64,000 bases of DNA from Gottfriedia sp002574545 (GCA_052180195.1 CP197469.1); one strand, 5' to 3'; shown: positions 9,448-19,923, numbered from the stretch's first letter. Program-made: numbers and translations. The notes: a model not told the origin generated them from the letters alone.

Positions 9448-9880
9448 ATTCTTGGCTAATTGTAAGATCGCTAGGATTCTCAACTAAAAAGTATATAAGA
9501 AATTTCAGGAGATTTTTATAGTATAAGAATTTCTTATTTAGTTATCAATATTTCGAATTTCATTAGAATATTCTGATTATGTATACTGTATATAACAAAT
9601 GGGGAAGGAGTTCGAATAGGGTCGAAATTTGATAAATTATCCGTATCTAGAGCACATCTTGTAATAGGACCTGATTGAATTCTATCAAAATATTATACTT
9701 TGTTTTCGGGATAACTGGATAAATGGGGAAGAAGTATTAATAGAAAAAAATTGTAAAAAAAAAAATTAGAGTAAGAAAATACAGCTATGGAAATAAATTA
9801 AAAGGGGTGTTGTGTTTAACAGAGGCTTAGAGTAGTAAAAACAAACAATACAAACAACAATGGATGAGGAGAACTAGAGA
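9448..9880. other. Long leader/spacer before subtilase 2
   Basis: This is 433 AT-rich bases with no convincing open frame on either strand. The 3' end holds a GATGAGGAG ribosome site for the gene at 9881. The length leaves room for distant regulator sites, but I recognise no specific motif. Confidence 0.5.
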
Positions 9881-12800
9881 ATGAAGAAAAAGCAAACAAG
9901 CAAACTGCTAGTAGGCGCACTAACTGCTAGTTTCGTATTTTCACAAACTCAAATGCTTAATGTATTTGCACAAGGCCCAACTAAATTAGATAGTGCTGTA
10001 GAAAACCTTAAATCTAATGTAGAAAGCAAATTGAATCTAACAGCAGAACAACGTCAAGCTCTTAAGAACATTGACAAGTTCAATGCACGAGGACTTCATT
10101 TAACGGACGACGTGGACTTAGATAGTTCAAAAACTGTATCAGTTATCGTTGAGTTCAACAACAAACCAAAGAAAGTCGCTATGCTTGAAGCGGCTGTAAA
10201 TGGACAAGCCCTATCTTCTTCAAAAGCACAAAGCGATGTAGACAACGACCATGCAACATTTAAAACTGATTTAGAAAATACATTTACATCAAAATCAGAC
10301 GGAACATATAAAGTGAAACGTGAATTCAAAACTGCATTCAACGGGGTATCATTACAAGTTCCTGCAAATAAACTACAAGAGTTAGTACAATCAGGAGCTG
10401 TTAAAGCAATCTATAGTAACCAAACTGTACAGTTAGACGAGCCTAAGTCTCCTAAGTCAGAATCACTTAATACTGAAGGAAGCACACATGGAATGGCAGC
10501 TGAGCGTTCTTACCTTAAAATAGACCAACTTCACAAAGAAGGGTTTACTGGTAAAGGCGTTAAAGTCGGTATCCTTGATACAGGAATTGACTACAATCAC
10601 CCTGACTTAAAAGACGCATACAAAGGTGGTTATGACTTTGTTGATAATGACAATGACCCAATGGAAACAACATACGCTGATTGGGTAAAAGCTGGTAAAC
10701 CACTTATTAATGGTGGTGTTGATCCATACTACACTGAACACGGAACTCACGTAGCGGGTACAATTGCAGGTCGTGCAAAAGCTGACAATAACCTTTCGAC
10801 TCTAGGGGTTGCTCCTGACGCTGATATCTATGCTTATCGTGTACTTGGCCCAGGCGGTGGCGGTACGTTTGAAGGGATTATCGCTGGTATTGATCGAGCT
10901 GTTCAAGATGGCATGGATGTTATCAACCTATCTTTAGGTGCAGTTTACAATGATCCATTAACACCTCAAAGTATGGCACTTAACTATGCTGTATTAAGCG
11001 GTGTAACATCTATCGTTGCAGCAGGTAACTCTGGCGATGCAATGTACACAGTAGGAAATCCTGGTAATGCAGCTTTAGCATTAACAGTAGGTGCAAGTGA
11101 TGTCCCAACAGCGATTCCAACAATGAAAGGTCACGATGACACTTTAAATTTCGATACGCAATTATTAGCAAGAGGATTCGATGACAATATTGCATCATTA
11201 GCAAATAAGACATATCAAATTGTACGTATTCCTGGATTTGGTGAATCTTACAACTATACTAACTTAGATGTTACTGGCAAAGTAGTTCTAGTTGCTCGTG
11301 GTTCAACTACAATCAATGATAAAATCTTACAAGCTAAATTAAAAGGTGCAGCGGCAATCCTGATCTACAACAATGACACAACTGGTTATATGCCATTCTA
11401 TTTAGCAGAAGGTACAGACTTTATCCCTGCATTTAACTTAACAAATGCTGATGGTCTTGCATTACAATCTAAAATCTTAAGCGGTAAAACAGAATTTACT
11501 TTTAGCGACTTAGCTCAAATCACAACAAAAGGTGATGAGTTAGCAGCATTCAGTTCTCGTGGACCATCTCGAGTAACGTATGATATCAAACCAGAAGTTA
11601 CAGCTCCAGGTGTAAGCGTACTATCAACTGTTCCTGGCTTTATTCATAGCCCAGATAATCCATCTGACTATAAATATGCATATGATCATATGTCAGGAAC
11701 ATCAATGGCAACTCCATTTGTAGCAGGTGTCGCGGCATTATTAAAAGGAGCTAATCCTAACTTACAACCAGAAGATATCAAAGCACTTTTAATGAATACA
11801 GCTGATCCATTAAGCAAGACATACTCTGTATATGAAGTTGGTGCAGGTCGAGTTGATCCAATGCAAGCCTTACACACTTCGACTGAAATCAAAGTAAAAG
11901 ATAAAACACCACTTATAATTAACGGAAAATTAAAAAACTATAAAGAAATAACAAGTTCTTTAAGTTTTGGTAATGTTGCTTATACGGGCAAAGATTTGGT
12001 AAATTCTCGTGCAGTAACAATTGAGAACAACAGTTTAACACCAAAAACGTTTGATGTGAAAGTGTCATATCAAACAGACGCAAGAGGTTCTAAAGATGCA
12101 ACGAAAAATGGTGTATCTGTAGACTTTGACAACTCATTTAAAGTACCTGCATACGGTAAAGTAACGAAGGATGCAATCTTAACAATTCCAAAAAAAGCTG
12201 AAAAAGGAATCTATGAAGGGTATGTAACGTACACAAATCATAGTAATCCATCTGAAACATATCGTGTTCCGTTCGGAGTTCATTATGTTGAAGAAGGAAT
12301 TAAAAATGTTACTCTTTCTCGTCACTCGCTTACTAATGACCGAAATGCATTAGCAAGCATGATTATGGATCCATCTATTAATGCAACAATAACATTGAAT
12401 TCTCATATGAGATATTTATACTCAATTCTTTCTGATGCAAAAACTGGTGAAGATTTAGGTATGGCGAATTCATTCGATGGAATGAATTTCCAAGAAGGGA
12501 AACCAACTTTATTCAATCCGTTCTCAGGATTCTACTATCCGTATGCTGATAGCACTCACAAAACTATTAAGAGAGTGGGAACTTTACCTAGAGAAGGTCA
12601 TTACAAACTGAAAATCGTTGGCGTAAATGATGATGGTCAAGAATTTGTTAATTCACAAGATTTATTCATTGATAACACAGCTCCTGATCATTTCGATGTG
12701 AAAGTACCAGGTGAAAAAGAAGGAAGCCCATTCGTTGAATTCAAGAAAGGTGAAACAACAATTCCAGTTACAGCCTCTTTGCATGACCAAATGGTTGATC

Positions 12801-14044
12801 AGATGAAAGCAGTTGGTATCGATATTAATCAAGGTACAAATGGAATGCCTTATTCTTGGAACAGCAATAAAATCACTGGAACGCTAAAATTAGATGAAAA
12901 CGGAAATGGTGCAGACCAAATTGCATTAACTTCACCATTCACTCAAACAATCTTTGTTGGTGGAGACCAAGCAACAAATGCGAACGCACAAAAAGTGTAC
13001 TACTTTGTTCAAGATGATTATGCTTATGTATACGGTAACCCACAAGGACCAACTCGATATAATCAAATGATTACGCATTATGGAGATACAAGAACCGTTA
13101 CGCTTACAGCTAATAATGTAAGCAAAGTAAAAGAAGCTAAATATAATTTAACTGCAGACTCGGTTGATACAAACATCGTGGATCTTAAATTAACTCCTGA
13201 AGCGAAAGCGTTAGGTGGTGTATTAACAACTACAACAACACCTGGAAGTAATACAAATGTTAATACTAGTGTTACTGTTACATTCGACGGAACAAAAGAA
13301 GTAACAGGAGACATTCCAATGGTTGATGTAACATTTAAAATCCAAGAACCACAAGTGGTTAAAAGAAATTCAAGCTTAAAATTTAATGGTTCACCACAAT
13401 TTAAAAATGTTGATGGTGTTGTAACAAAACCTTTAGGTGTGATGGCAACGATTGTTATCTTACCGAAGTTCTCGTCAATGGGTGGATATGTCTATGCTCA
13501 AGGATTGTTAAATGCTGATGGGACATTCAATGACAGCTCTACTAGAGATTACACAGCAATGGGCATCAAGACATACGTTCAAGATAAAGACGGCAAAACT
13601 TACGCTGGAACAATGGCTAAGAACGGTCAATATCTTGTAAGCGGACTACCACTTACTCATGACGACATGGCAATTGTCTTTGATGTTCCTGGACACTTTA
13701 CAACATACACTAATTTCCATGGCGCGTATGGAAACCTTGGTAATGAAGATTACGGAGTTGCTGCTTATATTGGTTCTGACGTTTATACAGCAGTAGGCGG
13801 TGACGTTAATAAAGACAACGTAATTGATATCCTAGATGCGCTTCAAATACAAACGTACTGGGGAACAAACAAGCGTAGTACAGACATCAACTGTGACGGC
13901 ACAACAGATGTAAATGACTTTGCATATGTTTACTACAATTTTGGAATGGGTAACCCAACAAATCCAATTCAAAATCCAAAAGCTAAGAAAACTTATAAAG
14001 GTCAAACGTTAGACAGCATCATCGTAGAATTAGGTTTAAATTAA
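9881..14044 (+). CDS. Secreted Vpr-like S8 subtilase with cohesin-like and dockerin modules (2)
   Basis: This 1387-aa protein is a paralogue of the proteases at 5240 and 15707. It has a signal peptide (1-30, ending near VFA), I9-type propeptide, and S8 domain with catalytic D233 (LDTGIDYNHPD), H287 (HGTHVAG) and S608 (GTSMATP). The PA insert is at about 410-530 and Fn3-like modules follow. A cohesin-like module begins about 1068 (GDTRTVTLTANNVSKV and GDIPMVDVTFKI). A regulatory-like module ending VPGHFTT precedes a dockerin at about 1307-1360 (DVNKDNVIDILD and DINCDGTTDVND). The C-terminal tail is YKGQTLDSIIVELGLN. It has its own leader and terminator, so it is probably transcribed alone. Codon use is slightly richer in C than in the neighbouring copies. 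Confidence 0.92.
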   Translation: MKKKQTSKLLVGALTASFVFSQTQMLNVFAQGPTKLDSAVENLKSNVESKLNLTAEQRQALKNIDKFNARGLHLTDDVDLDSSKTVSVIVEFNNKPKKVAMLEAAVNGQALSSSKAQSDVDNDHATFKTDLENTFTSKSDGTYKVKREFKTAFNGVSLQVPANKLQELVQSGAVKAIYSNQTVQLDEPKSPKSESLNTEGSTHGMAAERSYLKIDQLHKEGFTGKGVKVGILDTGIDYNHPDLKDAYKGGYDFVDNDNDPMETTYADWVKAGKPLINGGVDPYYTEHGTHVAGTIAGRAKADNNLSTLGVAPDADIYAYRVLGPGGGGTFEGIIAGIDRAVQDGMDVINLSLGAVYNDPLTPQSMALNYAVLSGVTSIVAAGNSGDAMYTVGNPGNAALALTVGASDVPTAIPTMKGHDDTLNFDTQLLARGFDDNIASLANKTYQIVRIPGFGESYNYTNLDVTGKVVLVARGSTTINDKILQAKLKGAAAILIYNNDTTGYMPFYLAEGTDFIPAFNLTNADGLALQSKILSGKTEFTFSDLAQITTKGDELAAFSSRGPSRVTYDIKPEVTAPGVSVLSTVPGFIHSPDNPSDYKYAYDHMSGTSMATPFVAGVAALLKGANPNLQPEDIKALLMNTADPLSKTYSVYEVGAGRVDPMQALHTSTEIKVKDKTPLIINGKLKNYKEITSSLSFGNVAYTGKDLVNSRAVTIENNSLTPKTFDVKVSYQTDARGSKDATKNGVSVDFDNSFKVPAYGKVTKDAILTIPKKAEKGIYEGYVTYTNHSNPSETYRVPFGVHYVEEGIKNVTLSRHSLTNDRNALASMIMDPSINATITLNSHMRYLYSILSDAKTGEDLGMANSFDGMNFQEGKPTLFNPFSGFYYPYADSTHKTIKRVGTLPREGHYKLKIVGVNDDGQEFVNSQDLFIDNTAPDHFDVKVPGEKEGSPFVEFKKGETTIPVTASLHDQMVDQMKAVGIDINQGTNGMPYSWNSNKITGTLKLDENGNGADQIALTSPFTQTIFVGGDQATNANAQKVYYFVQDDYAYVYGNPQGPTRYNQMITHYGDTRTVTLTANNVSKVKEAKYNLTADSVDTNIVDLKLTPEAKALGGVLTTTTTPGSNTNVNTSVTVTFDGTKEVTGDIPMVDVTFKIQEPQVVKRNSSLKFNGSPQFKNVDGVVTKPLGVMATIVILPKFSSMGGYVYAQGLLNADGTFNDSSTRDYTAMGIKTYVQDKDGKTYAGTMAKNGQYLVSGLPLTHDDMAIVFDVPGHFTTYTNFHGAYGNLGNEDYGVAAYIGSDVYTAVGGDVNKDNVIDILDALQIQTYWGTNKRSTDINCDGTTDVNDFAYVYYNFGMGNPTNPIQNPKAKKTYKGQTLDSIIVELGLN

Positions 14045-14049
14045 TTTAA

Positions 14050-14098
14050 CTGGTAACCTAAACAGCTTCAGAGTTGTTTAGGTTACTCTCCATTTTTT
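14050..14098 (+). terminator. Intrinsic terminator of subtilase 2
   Basis: The stem GGTAACCTAAAC / GTTTAGGTTAC is followed by a CTCCATTTTTT tail right after the stop codon. Confidence 0.85.
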
Positions 14099-14197
14099 AA
14101 CGAATGGCTAATAAGTATTGGTCAAATTATATCAGCACAATCTAGAGAATAGTAAACCCTGATAAAATATATTTTTAGAACTTTGTCTTCACGATGT

Positions 14198-14231
14198 AAG
14201 CCTGTTCTCAATACGCGAGAACAGGCTTTTT
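14198..14231 (+). terminator. Second intrinsic terminator between subtilase 2 and LysR
   Basis: A perfect stem AAGCCTGTTCTC / GAGAACAGGCTT has an AATACGC loop and T-run. No gene lies between it and the terminator at 14050, so it is either a back-up or ends a short RNA of about 100 bases. Confidence 0.8.
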
Positions 14232-14244
14232 AATTTTTTATACC

Positions 14245-14264
14245 TAACATTTTGTATAATGTTA
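14245..14264. promoter_or_regulatory. Inverted repeat upstream of the second LysR gene
   Basis: TAACATT-TTGTAT-AATGTTA, a 20-base dyad, lies about 64 bases before the LysR start. It has the position and form of an LTTR autoregulatory site, but no binding data support it. Confidence 0.45.
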
Positions 14265-14327
14265 AGTACCTAATATAGAAAAATATAGTTTGTAGTATAC
14301 TAATAGCGTTGATAGAAGGAGAAGAAG

Positions 14328-15224
14328 ATGAATATCGAAAAATTAGTATATCTTATCGAAGTCGCCAAAACAGGTTCCTTTTCGATTGCATCACAAAATC
14401 TTTTTGTAAGTCAGTCTGCCATTAGTCAATCGATTATTAGTATCGAAAAGAAATTTGGTATAAAATTGTTCGAGCGTAAAAGAGGTAATCGTGCGATTCT
14501 AACGAGTGATGGAGAAGAAATTATTACGAATGTGAAAGAGATTTTTATAAAATATCAAGAACTTATCGAAAAAGTACAAATGATTAATAATAATGTGAAT
14601 GGTAAGTTAAAAATATCTACCACACCAGGTTTTTTTGCAGTCCTTTTAAACCCAATTTCATCGATCAGAGATGACTATCCTAAAATCAATATCGAGATTT
14701 TTCAAAAGCCTGGACAGGATATTATTGAAGATATTTTAGAAGAACGAAGTGATATAGGCGTGTTACCATTTATAAAACATTTACTTGAAAATGATGATCG
14801 CCTAGTCTATCATAATTTATTTGAAGCAAAAATGAAATTAATGGTAAATAAAAACTCTCCATTAGCAGAAAAAACAGTTGTTACACCGCAACAAATCGTC
14901 AATGAAACAATGATTACCTATGATGGGGAATTCATTCATTGGTTTAAAAAACTTTTCTATAGTGAGTTTGGCATAATGAATGAGTTATTTACCACTACTA
15001 ATACTGATACATTAAAAAAAGCGGTCGAGGAAAACTTAGGTGTGTCATTTGTACCTGCCTTCAATGGGGTTAATTACAATTTGAGTGATGATGTTATATT
15101 ACTCGATATTGTAGATTACGATGCTGTCAATCTTCAATATGTATGGATCATGTCTAGTAAAAAGCATTGTTCAAGTATGATAACTGATTATATATTGAAA
15201 TTAAAGGAAGAATTAAATTCTTAA
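14328..15224 (+). CDS. LysR-family transcriptional regulator (paralogue of the one at 2427)
   Basis: This 298-aa LTTR has an HTH at residues 1-60 (MNIEKLVYLIEVAKTGSFSI, SQSAISQSIISIEKKFG) and an effector domain at about 88-290. The ribosome site AGAAGGAGAAG precedes the ATG. It sits between subtilases 2 and 3 and resembles the other LysR gene in this island closely along its whole length (shared FYDGEFI/YNGDYI-WF and IVDYDAVN/LVDYDSVN segments). A regulator-protease relationship is the simplest reading; the inducer is unknown. Confidence 0.9.
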   Translation: MNIEKLVYLIEVAKTGSFSIASQNLFVSQSAISQSIISIEKKFGIKLFERKRGNRAILTSDGEEIITNVKEIFIKYQELIEKVQMINNNVNGKLKISTTPGFFAVLLNPISSIRDDYPKINIEIFQKPGQDIIEDILEERSDIGVLPFIKHLLENDDRLVYHNLFEAKMKLMVNKNSPLAEKTVVTPQQIVNETMITYDGEFIHWFKKLFYSEFGIMNELFTTTNTDTLKKAVEENLGVSFVPAFNGVNYNLSDDVILLDIVDYDAVNLQYVWIMSSKKHCSSMITDYILKLKEELNS

Positions 15225-15230
15225 GGAGAA

Positions 15231-15278
15231 GGGGCTGTCCTATAAGTTAGAGTAACTAGCTTATGGGTGGCCCTTTTT
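15231..15278 (+). terminator. Intrinsic terminator of the second LysR gene
   Basis: The stem GGGGCTGTCCTATAAGTT / AACTAGCTTATGGGTGGCCC, with some mismatches, is followed by TTTTT. Confidence 0.7.
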
Positions 15279-15706
15279 AATTTTAAACTGTTTTAAGAAT
15301 AGCACACTGTTTCTTAAAATATATTCAAAATGACATAGTAGTATTTAATATAGATCGGCAGCATTCGATGGATCGTTGAATTGGTTGTGGTTTTAACAAA
15401 TAGTTTTTTTGTTTTTGAGAGATGTAATTCATAAAATATAAGAAAAACTTATAAAGTTATTAGAAGTTTATAAACTTTACGCTCGAATATTGTCGAAATA
15501 GATCGTTTTAGTGGGTAAACATTGGATTAATCTACTACATATAACCCGATTGAGTATTTTTGGAATATTTATAATAATTAGATTAAGGAAGTGGAAATGA
15601 AGAGCGATGAATGAACGAATTTAAAGACTTATAGTATTTTAGATTCAAAATTCCTCTACTATTCTAACATCATTTTCTGTGTATCTTACTACAATGGGGG
15701 AAGAGT
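15279..15706. other. Long leader/spacer before subtilase 3
   Basis: This stretch of 428 AT-rich bases has no credible gene. It ends with a GGGGGAAGAG ribosome site before the ATG at 15707. I recognise no specific operator in it. Confidence 0.5.
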
Positions 15707-18700
15707 ATGTTAAAGAGAACGAGTAAAAGTAAAATTGCAAAAAGTCTTACTGTAGCTGCTTTATCAACAAGTTTTATTTTAGGTTCTTTGGGCCACGTAT
15801 CAAATGTAACAAAGGCAGAGAATGCTTCAACTGCGGAATCCATTTTAGCTAAATTAACTCCACAGCAAAGAGAGGCGTTACAAAAGATTTCAACAACTGA
15901 TCAATCAGGACTTTTTCTTGAATCAAAAGTGAATCTAAACAGTGCAGAAACTGTTTCAGTAATCGTTTCTTTCAAACAGAAGCCTAAGAAGATTGCTATA
16001 ATAGAAGCGGCATTAAAAGGACAAGCTTTATCGGGTGAAAAAGCAGCAAGTAATGCAAATGCAGATCATGTAAAGTTTAAATCAGATTTAGGTTCATTAT
16101 TTAAATCGAAATCTGATGGTGTTTATAAAATCAAACGCGAATATAAACATGCATTTAACGGGGTAGCGTTAGAAGTCCCTGCAAATAAACTAAATGATTT
16201 AATGAAATCAACAGCTGTACAAGCGATTTATAGCGATGTAACAGTGAAATCGGAGCTTCCAGTTGAAGGGAAAGATTCCTCTACAAGTTCAACAGGTAAA
16301 GGAATGGCAGATGAGCGTTCTTACTTACAAATTGATAAATTACATCAAGAAGGCTATACAGGAAAAGGAGTAAAGGTAGCTGTACTTGATACAGGTGTTG
16401 ATTATAATCATCCTGATCTTAAAGGAGCGTTTAAAGGGGGTTATGATTTTGTAAGTAATGATAATGACCCGATGGAAACAACACTTGATGATTGGGTAAA
16501 AGCTGGTAAACCTGGAGGCACTTCAGGTGCAGCAAATTATATAACAGAACATGGAACACATGTATCCGGAACAATTGTAGGGCAAGGAAAAAATGAAAGT
16601 GAAGATGCAACAACCGGTATTGCTCCCGATGCTGATTTATATGTGTACCGTGTATTAGGACCAGGTGGAAGTGGAACAACGGATAATATCATCGCAGGTA
16701 TTGATCAAGCAGTTGCAGATGGAATGGACGTTATGAATCTATCATTAGGAGCTAACTATAATAATCCTTTAATTCCGGAAAGTATTGCGATTAATAATGC
16801 AGTATTAAATGGAGTAACTGCAGTAGTTGCAGCTGGTAATGCTGGAAATAAGATGTATACACTAGGATCACCTGGAACAGCAGCTTTAGCATTAACAGTA
16901 GGAGCTAGCAGTGTTCCAATTACGACACTTGGAGGAAAAGGTGCGATTGATAATGTAACTGCTTCTTTACTTTTAATGGCCAAAGGCGCTGGGGATGACA
17001 TTTCAAAATTAAAAGGTGTAACGAATTCGGTTGTAGATGTAAATCTTGGAGAAGCATACTCGGGTAAAGATGTTAAAGGTAAAATTGTTCTAATGAGTCG
17101 CGGAACTTATACATTAGATTCTAAAATTGCGGTTGCTAAATCACAGGGCGCTGCAGCAGTTCTTATGTATAATGACAACCCATCTGAAGGACAAATTCCA
17201 ACATTCTTAGGCGATGGTGTAAACTTCATTCCAACGTTCTCTTTATCTAACGCAGATGGACTTGCGTTAAAACAAAAGTTACAATCAGGAGCTGTTAACT
17301 TTACGTTTACTGACATAGATGAAGCGAAAACTCAAGGCGATACATTAGCAGATTTTAGTTCAAGAGGACCAGCAAGATTAACTTATGATATTAAACCGGA
17401 AATTACAGCTCCTGGTGTAAGTGTATTATCAACAGTACCAGGATTTATCAACAGTCCGAATAATCCAACTGATTATAAAAACGCATATCAACGTATGTCG
17501 GGTACATCAATGGCTACTCCATTTACAAGCGGTGTTGCAGCATTATTAAAACAAGCTAATCATAATTTGCAACCAGCAGATATTAAAGCGATTTTAATGA
17601 ATACTGCAGATTCTTTAAGCAAACCATATAGCGTGTTTGAACAAGGTGCAGGAAGAATTGACCCATATAATGCAATCCACTCAACAATTGAAATTAAAGT
17701 ACAAGAAAAAACACCAATGATTGTTAACGGAAGAGAAAAACAAATCAATGAAGAAACAGGGGCACTTAGCTTCGGTAATGTATCATTTAATGGAACTGAT
17801 TATTCAGACGACCGTTCAGTTACTTTAATGAACAGAGGCGAAAAGACGAAAACTTTTGATGTGAAAGTTAATTTCCAATCAAACCTACGTGGTTCTAAGG
17901 ATGCAGCAGCAAATGGAGTAACTGTTCAAACCTCTTCATTTGTTACAATAAAAGGAATTAGTCAAAAGAAGACGGCTATTACATTAAATATTCCAAAGAC
18001 AGCTGAAAAAGGAATTTATGAGGGATATGTGGTTTATACAAACAGAGATAATCCTTCTGAAACATATCGAATTCCTTTTGGCGTACATTATGTAGAAAAA
18101 GGATTCCAAAGTATGAGTCTTACACGCCAGTCGTACTCAACTGACCGTAATAATTTAAATAACGGATTATTTTATCCATACTTGCTAGCTAATTTCTCAC
18201 TAAAATCACATATGAAATCAATCGATGTCGTATTGACTGATGCAGTGACAGGTCAAGATTTAGGCGTAATGAATTCATACGATGGTGTCGCTTATGATGA
18301 AGGTACAGAGTACCAAATCGCAGCTACTGTAGGGGCGTATTATCCTTTTACAAATGACCCAACAAACCCGGTGAGCAAAAAGCCTCTATTACCAAAAGAA
18401 GGTTTATACAAAATTAAATTAATTGGATATGATGATGATGGTAAATCATATACAATCGCCCAAGATTTTTTAGTAGATAATACAATGCCAAATAAGTTTG
18501 ATATTCAAGTTGACGGTGAGAAAGAAGGTAATCCATTTATAGAGTATAAGGCAGATCAAACGTCGGTACCATTTACTGCACAAATTAATGATAAATCAGT
18601 TGACCTAATGAAAGCAGCAGGTATGAAAGCTGATCAGTCTCAAAACATTATCGCTTATTACTATAATAGCCCATGGATAACTGGAACAATGAATTTAGAT

Positions 18701-19840
18701 GAAAATGGCTTTGTAATAGATGAAATTGCAATGGATCCAAGCTCACAATTCCTATCATTTAGATTCCTTGGAGGTGACCAAGCAACGAATGCATTTGGTG
18801 ATAAGCAATACATTTTCACAAAAGAAGGAACTCCATATGTTTACGGTCAACCACAAGCAAAAACAAGATCAAATCGATTGATTACAAAACCAGGTGAGAC
18901 AAATACAATTACGTTAACTGCTAATAATGTCGCTAAATTGAAACAAGTAGGCTATAGTTTTACAACGAATACAGCTGATACAAACATCTTAAGTATTGCA
19001 TTAAATCAAGCGGCTAAAAAACTTGGCGGACAATTAAATGTATTAACAACAAATCCTACTAGTACAACAGTTAAATCAGACGTAAATGTAATATTTGATG
19101 GGACATCTGATGTATCTGGTGATATTCCAATGGTTGATGTCACATTTAAAATTCCTGAATTAAAAGATATTGTAAATTCTAGCTTTTACAATGTGACAAC
19201 TACACTTACAGATGTAGATCATACTGTCACAAAACCTTATACTTATATCGTTCCAATCGCAATTCTACCAAATATTTCAGCTGTAACGAGCTTTATCCAT
19301 CCAGAAGTTTTCCAAAGAGCTGATGGTACACTTCTTCCAGTAGATTTTACTAAAATTGGAGCAAACGTAACGATCGTAGACAGTAAAGGAAAGTCATACA
19401 CTGGAACAATGAATACAAGAGGGCAGTTCTACATTACTGGATTACCAGTTACTAGCGATGAATTCACAGTAATTACCGATATTCCAGGGCACTTTACTAC
19501 ATCTGGTAAGTTTGACAATGTGTTCAATACAATGGACGGTCTCATGTATGGTATTAAAAAAACAATTGGTACAGAAGCAGTTGATGTTGCGACTGCAGGT
19601 GATGTCAATAAAGACAATGTAATCGATATTAATGATGCAATTGCAATTGAAACATATTGGGGTACAAACAAACGCTCAGCAGATATTAATTTTGACGGGA
19701 CAGTTGATGAGAAGGACTTTGCGTATGTAGAAAAGAACTTCTTAATGCAAAATACTGCTGTAAACAATGCACCAAAACCAGTTAAGAAATATAAAGGTAA
19801 AGGTTTAGCAGATATTAAGAGTGACTTAGGGATTCAATAA
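15707..19840 (+). CDS. Secreted Vpr-like S8 subtilase with cohesin-like and dockerin modules (3)
   Basis: This 1377-aa protein is the third paralogue. It has a signal peptide (1-about 36) very like that of subtilase 1 (shared TSFILGSLG), I9-type propeptide, and S8 domain with D228 (LDTGVDYNHPD), H282 (HGTHVSG) and S601 (GTSMATP). The PA insert lies at about 400-520. A cohesin-like module begins about 1063 (GETNTITLTANNVAKL, GDIPMVDVTFKI), a regulatory-like module ends at IPGHFTT, and the dockerin is at about 1299-1352 (DVNKDNVIDIND, DINFDGTVDEKD). The tail is YKGKGLADIKSDLGIQ. All catalytic residues are intact, so the three genes look active rather than decaying duplicates. Confidence 0.92.
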   Translation: MLKRTSKSKIAKSLTVAALSTSFILGSLGHVSNVTKAENASTAESILAKLTPQQREALQKISTTDQSGLFLESKVNLNSAETVSVIVSFKQKPKKIAIIEAALKGQALSGEKAASNANADHVKFKSDLGSLFKSKSDGVYKIKREYKHAFNGVALEVPANKLNDLMKSTAVQAIYSDVTVKSELPVEGKDSSTSSTGKGMADERSYLQIDKLHQEGYTGKGVKVAVLDTGVDYNHPDLKGAFKGGYDFVSNDNDPMETTLDDWVKAGKPGGTSGAANYITEHGTHVSGTIVGQGKNESEDATTGIAPDADLYVYRVLGPGGSGTTDNIIAGIDQAVADGMDVMNLSLGANYNNPLIPESIAINNAVLNGVTAVVAAGNAGNKMYTLGSPGTAALALTVGASSVPITTLGGKGAIDNVTASLLLMAKGAGDDISKLKGVTNSVVDVNLGEAYSGKDVKGKIVLMSRGTYTLDSKIAVAKSQGAAAVLMYNDNPSEGQIPTFLGDGVNFIPTFSLSNADGLALKQKLQSGAVNFTFTDIDEAKTQGDTLADFSSRGPARLTYDIKPEITAPGVSVLSTVPGFINSPNNPTDYKNAYQRMSGTSMATPFTSGVAALLKQANHNLQPADIKAILMNTADSLSKPYSVFEQGAGRIDPYNAIHSTIEIKVQEKTPMIVNGREKQINEETGALSFGNVSFNGTDYSDDRSVTLMNRGEKTKTFDVKVNFQSNLRGSKDAAANGVTVQTSSFVTIKGISQKKTAITLNIPKTAEKGIYEGYVVYTNRDNPSETYRIPFGVHYVEKGFQSMSLTRQSYSTDRNNLNNGLFYPYLLANFSLKSHMKSIDVVLTDAVTGQDLGVMNSYDGVAYDEGTEYQIAATVGAYYPFTNDPTNPVSKKPLLPKEGLYKIKLIGYDDDGKSYTIAQDFLVDNTMPNKFDIQVDGEKEGNPFIEYKADQTSVPFTAQINDKSVDLMKAAGMKADQSQNIIAYYYNSPWITGTMNLDENGFVIDEIAMDPSSQFLSFRFLGGDQATNAFGDKQYIFTKEGTPYVYGQPQAKTRSNRLITKPGETNTITLTANNVAKLKQVGYSFTTNTADTNILSIALNQAAKKLGGQLNVLTTNPTSTTVKSDVNVIFDGTSDVSGDIPMVDVTFKIPELKDIVNSSFYNVTTTLTDVDHTVTKPYTYIVPIAILPNISAVTSFIHPEVFQRADGTLLPVDFTKIGANVTIVDSKGKSYTGTMNTRGQFYITGLPVTSDEFTVITDIPGHFTTSGKFDNVFNTMDGLMYGIKKTIGTEAVDVATAGDVNKDNVIDINDAIAIETYWGTNKRSADINFDGTVDEKDFAYVEKNFLMQNTAVNNAPKPVKKYKGKGLADIKSDLGIQ

Positions 19841-19877
19841 ACTAGATGTAAATTAAGATCTTTATAGATTAGATGAT

Positions 19878-19923
19878 AAAGGTTGTTTCATTAGTCTTAG
19901 TACTTTTGAGGCAGCCTTTTTTA
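19878..19923 (+). terminator. Intrinsic terminator of subtilase 3
   Basis: The stem AAAGGTTGTTTCA / TGAGGCAGCCTTT, with G-U pairs, is followed by a T-run. Confidence 0.75.
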
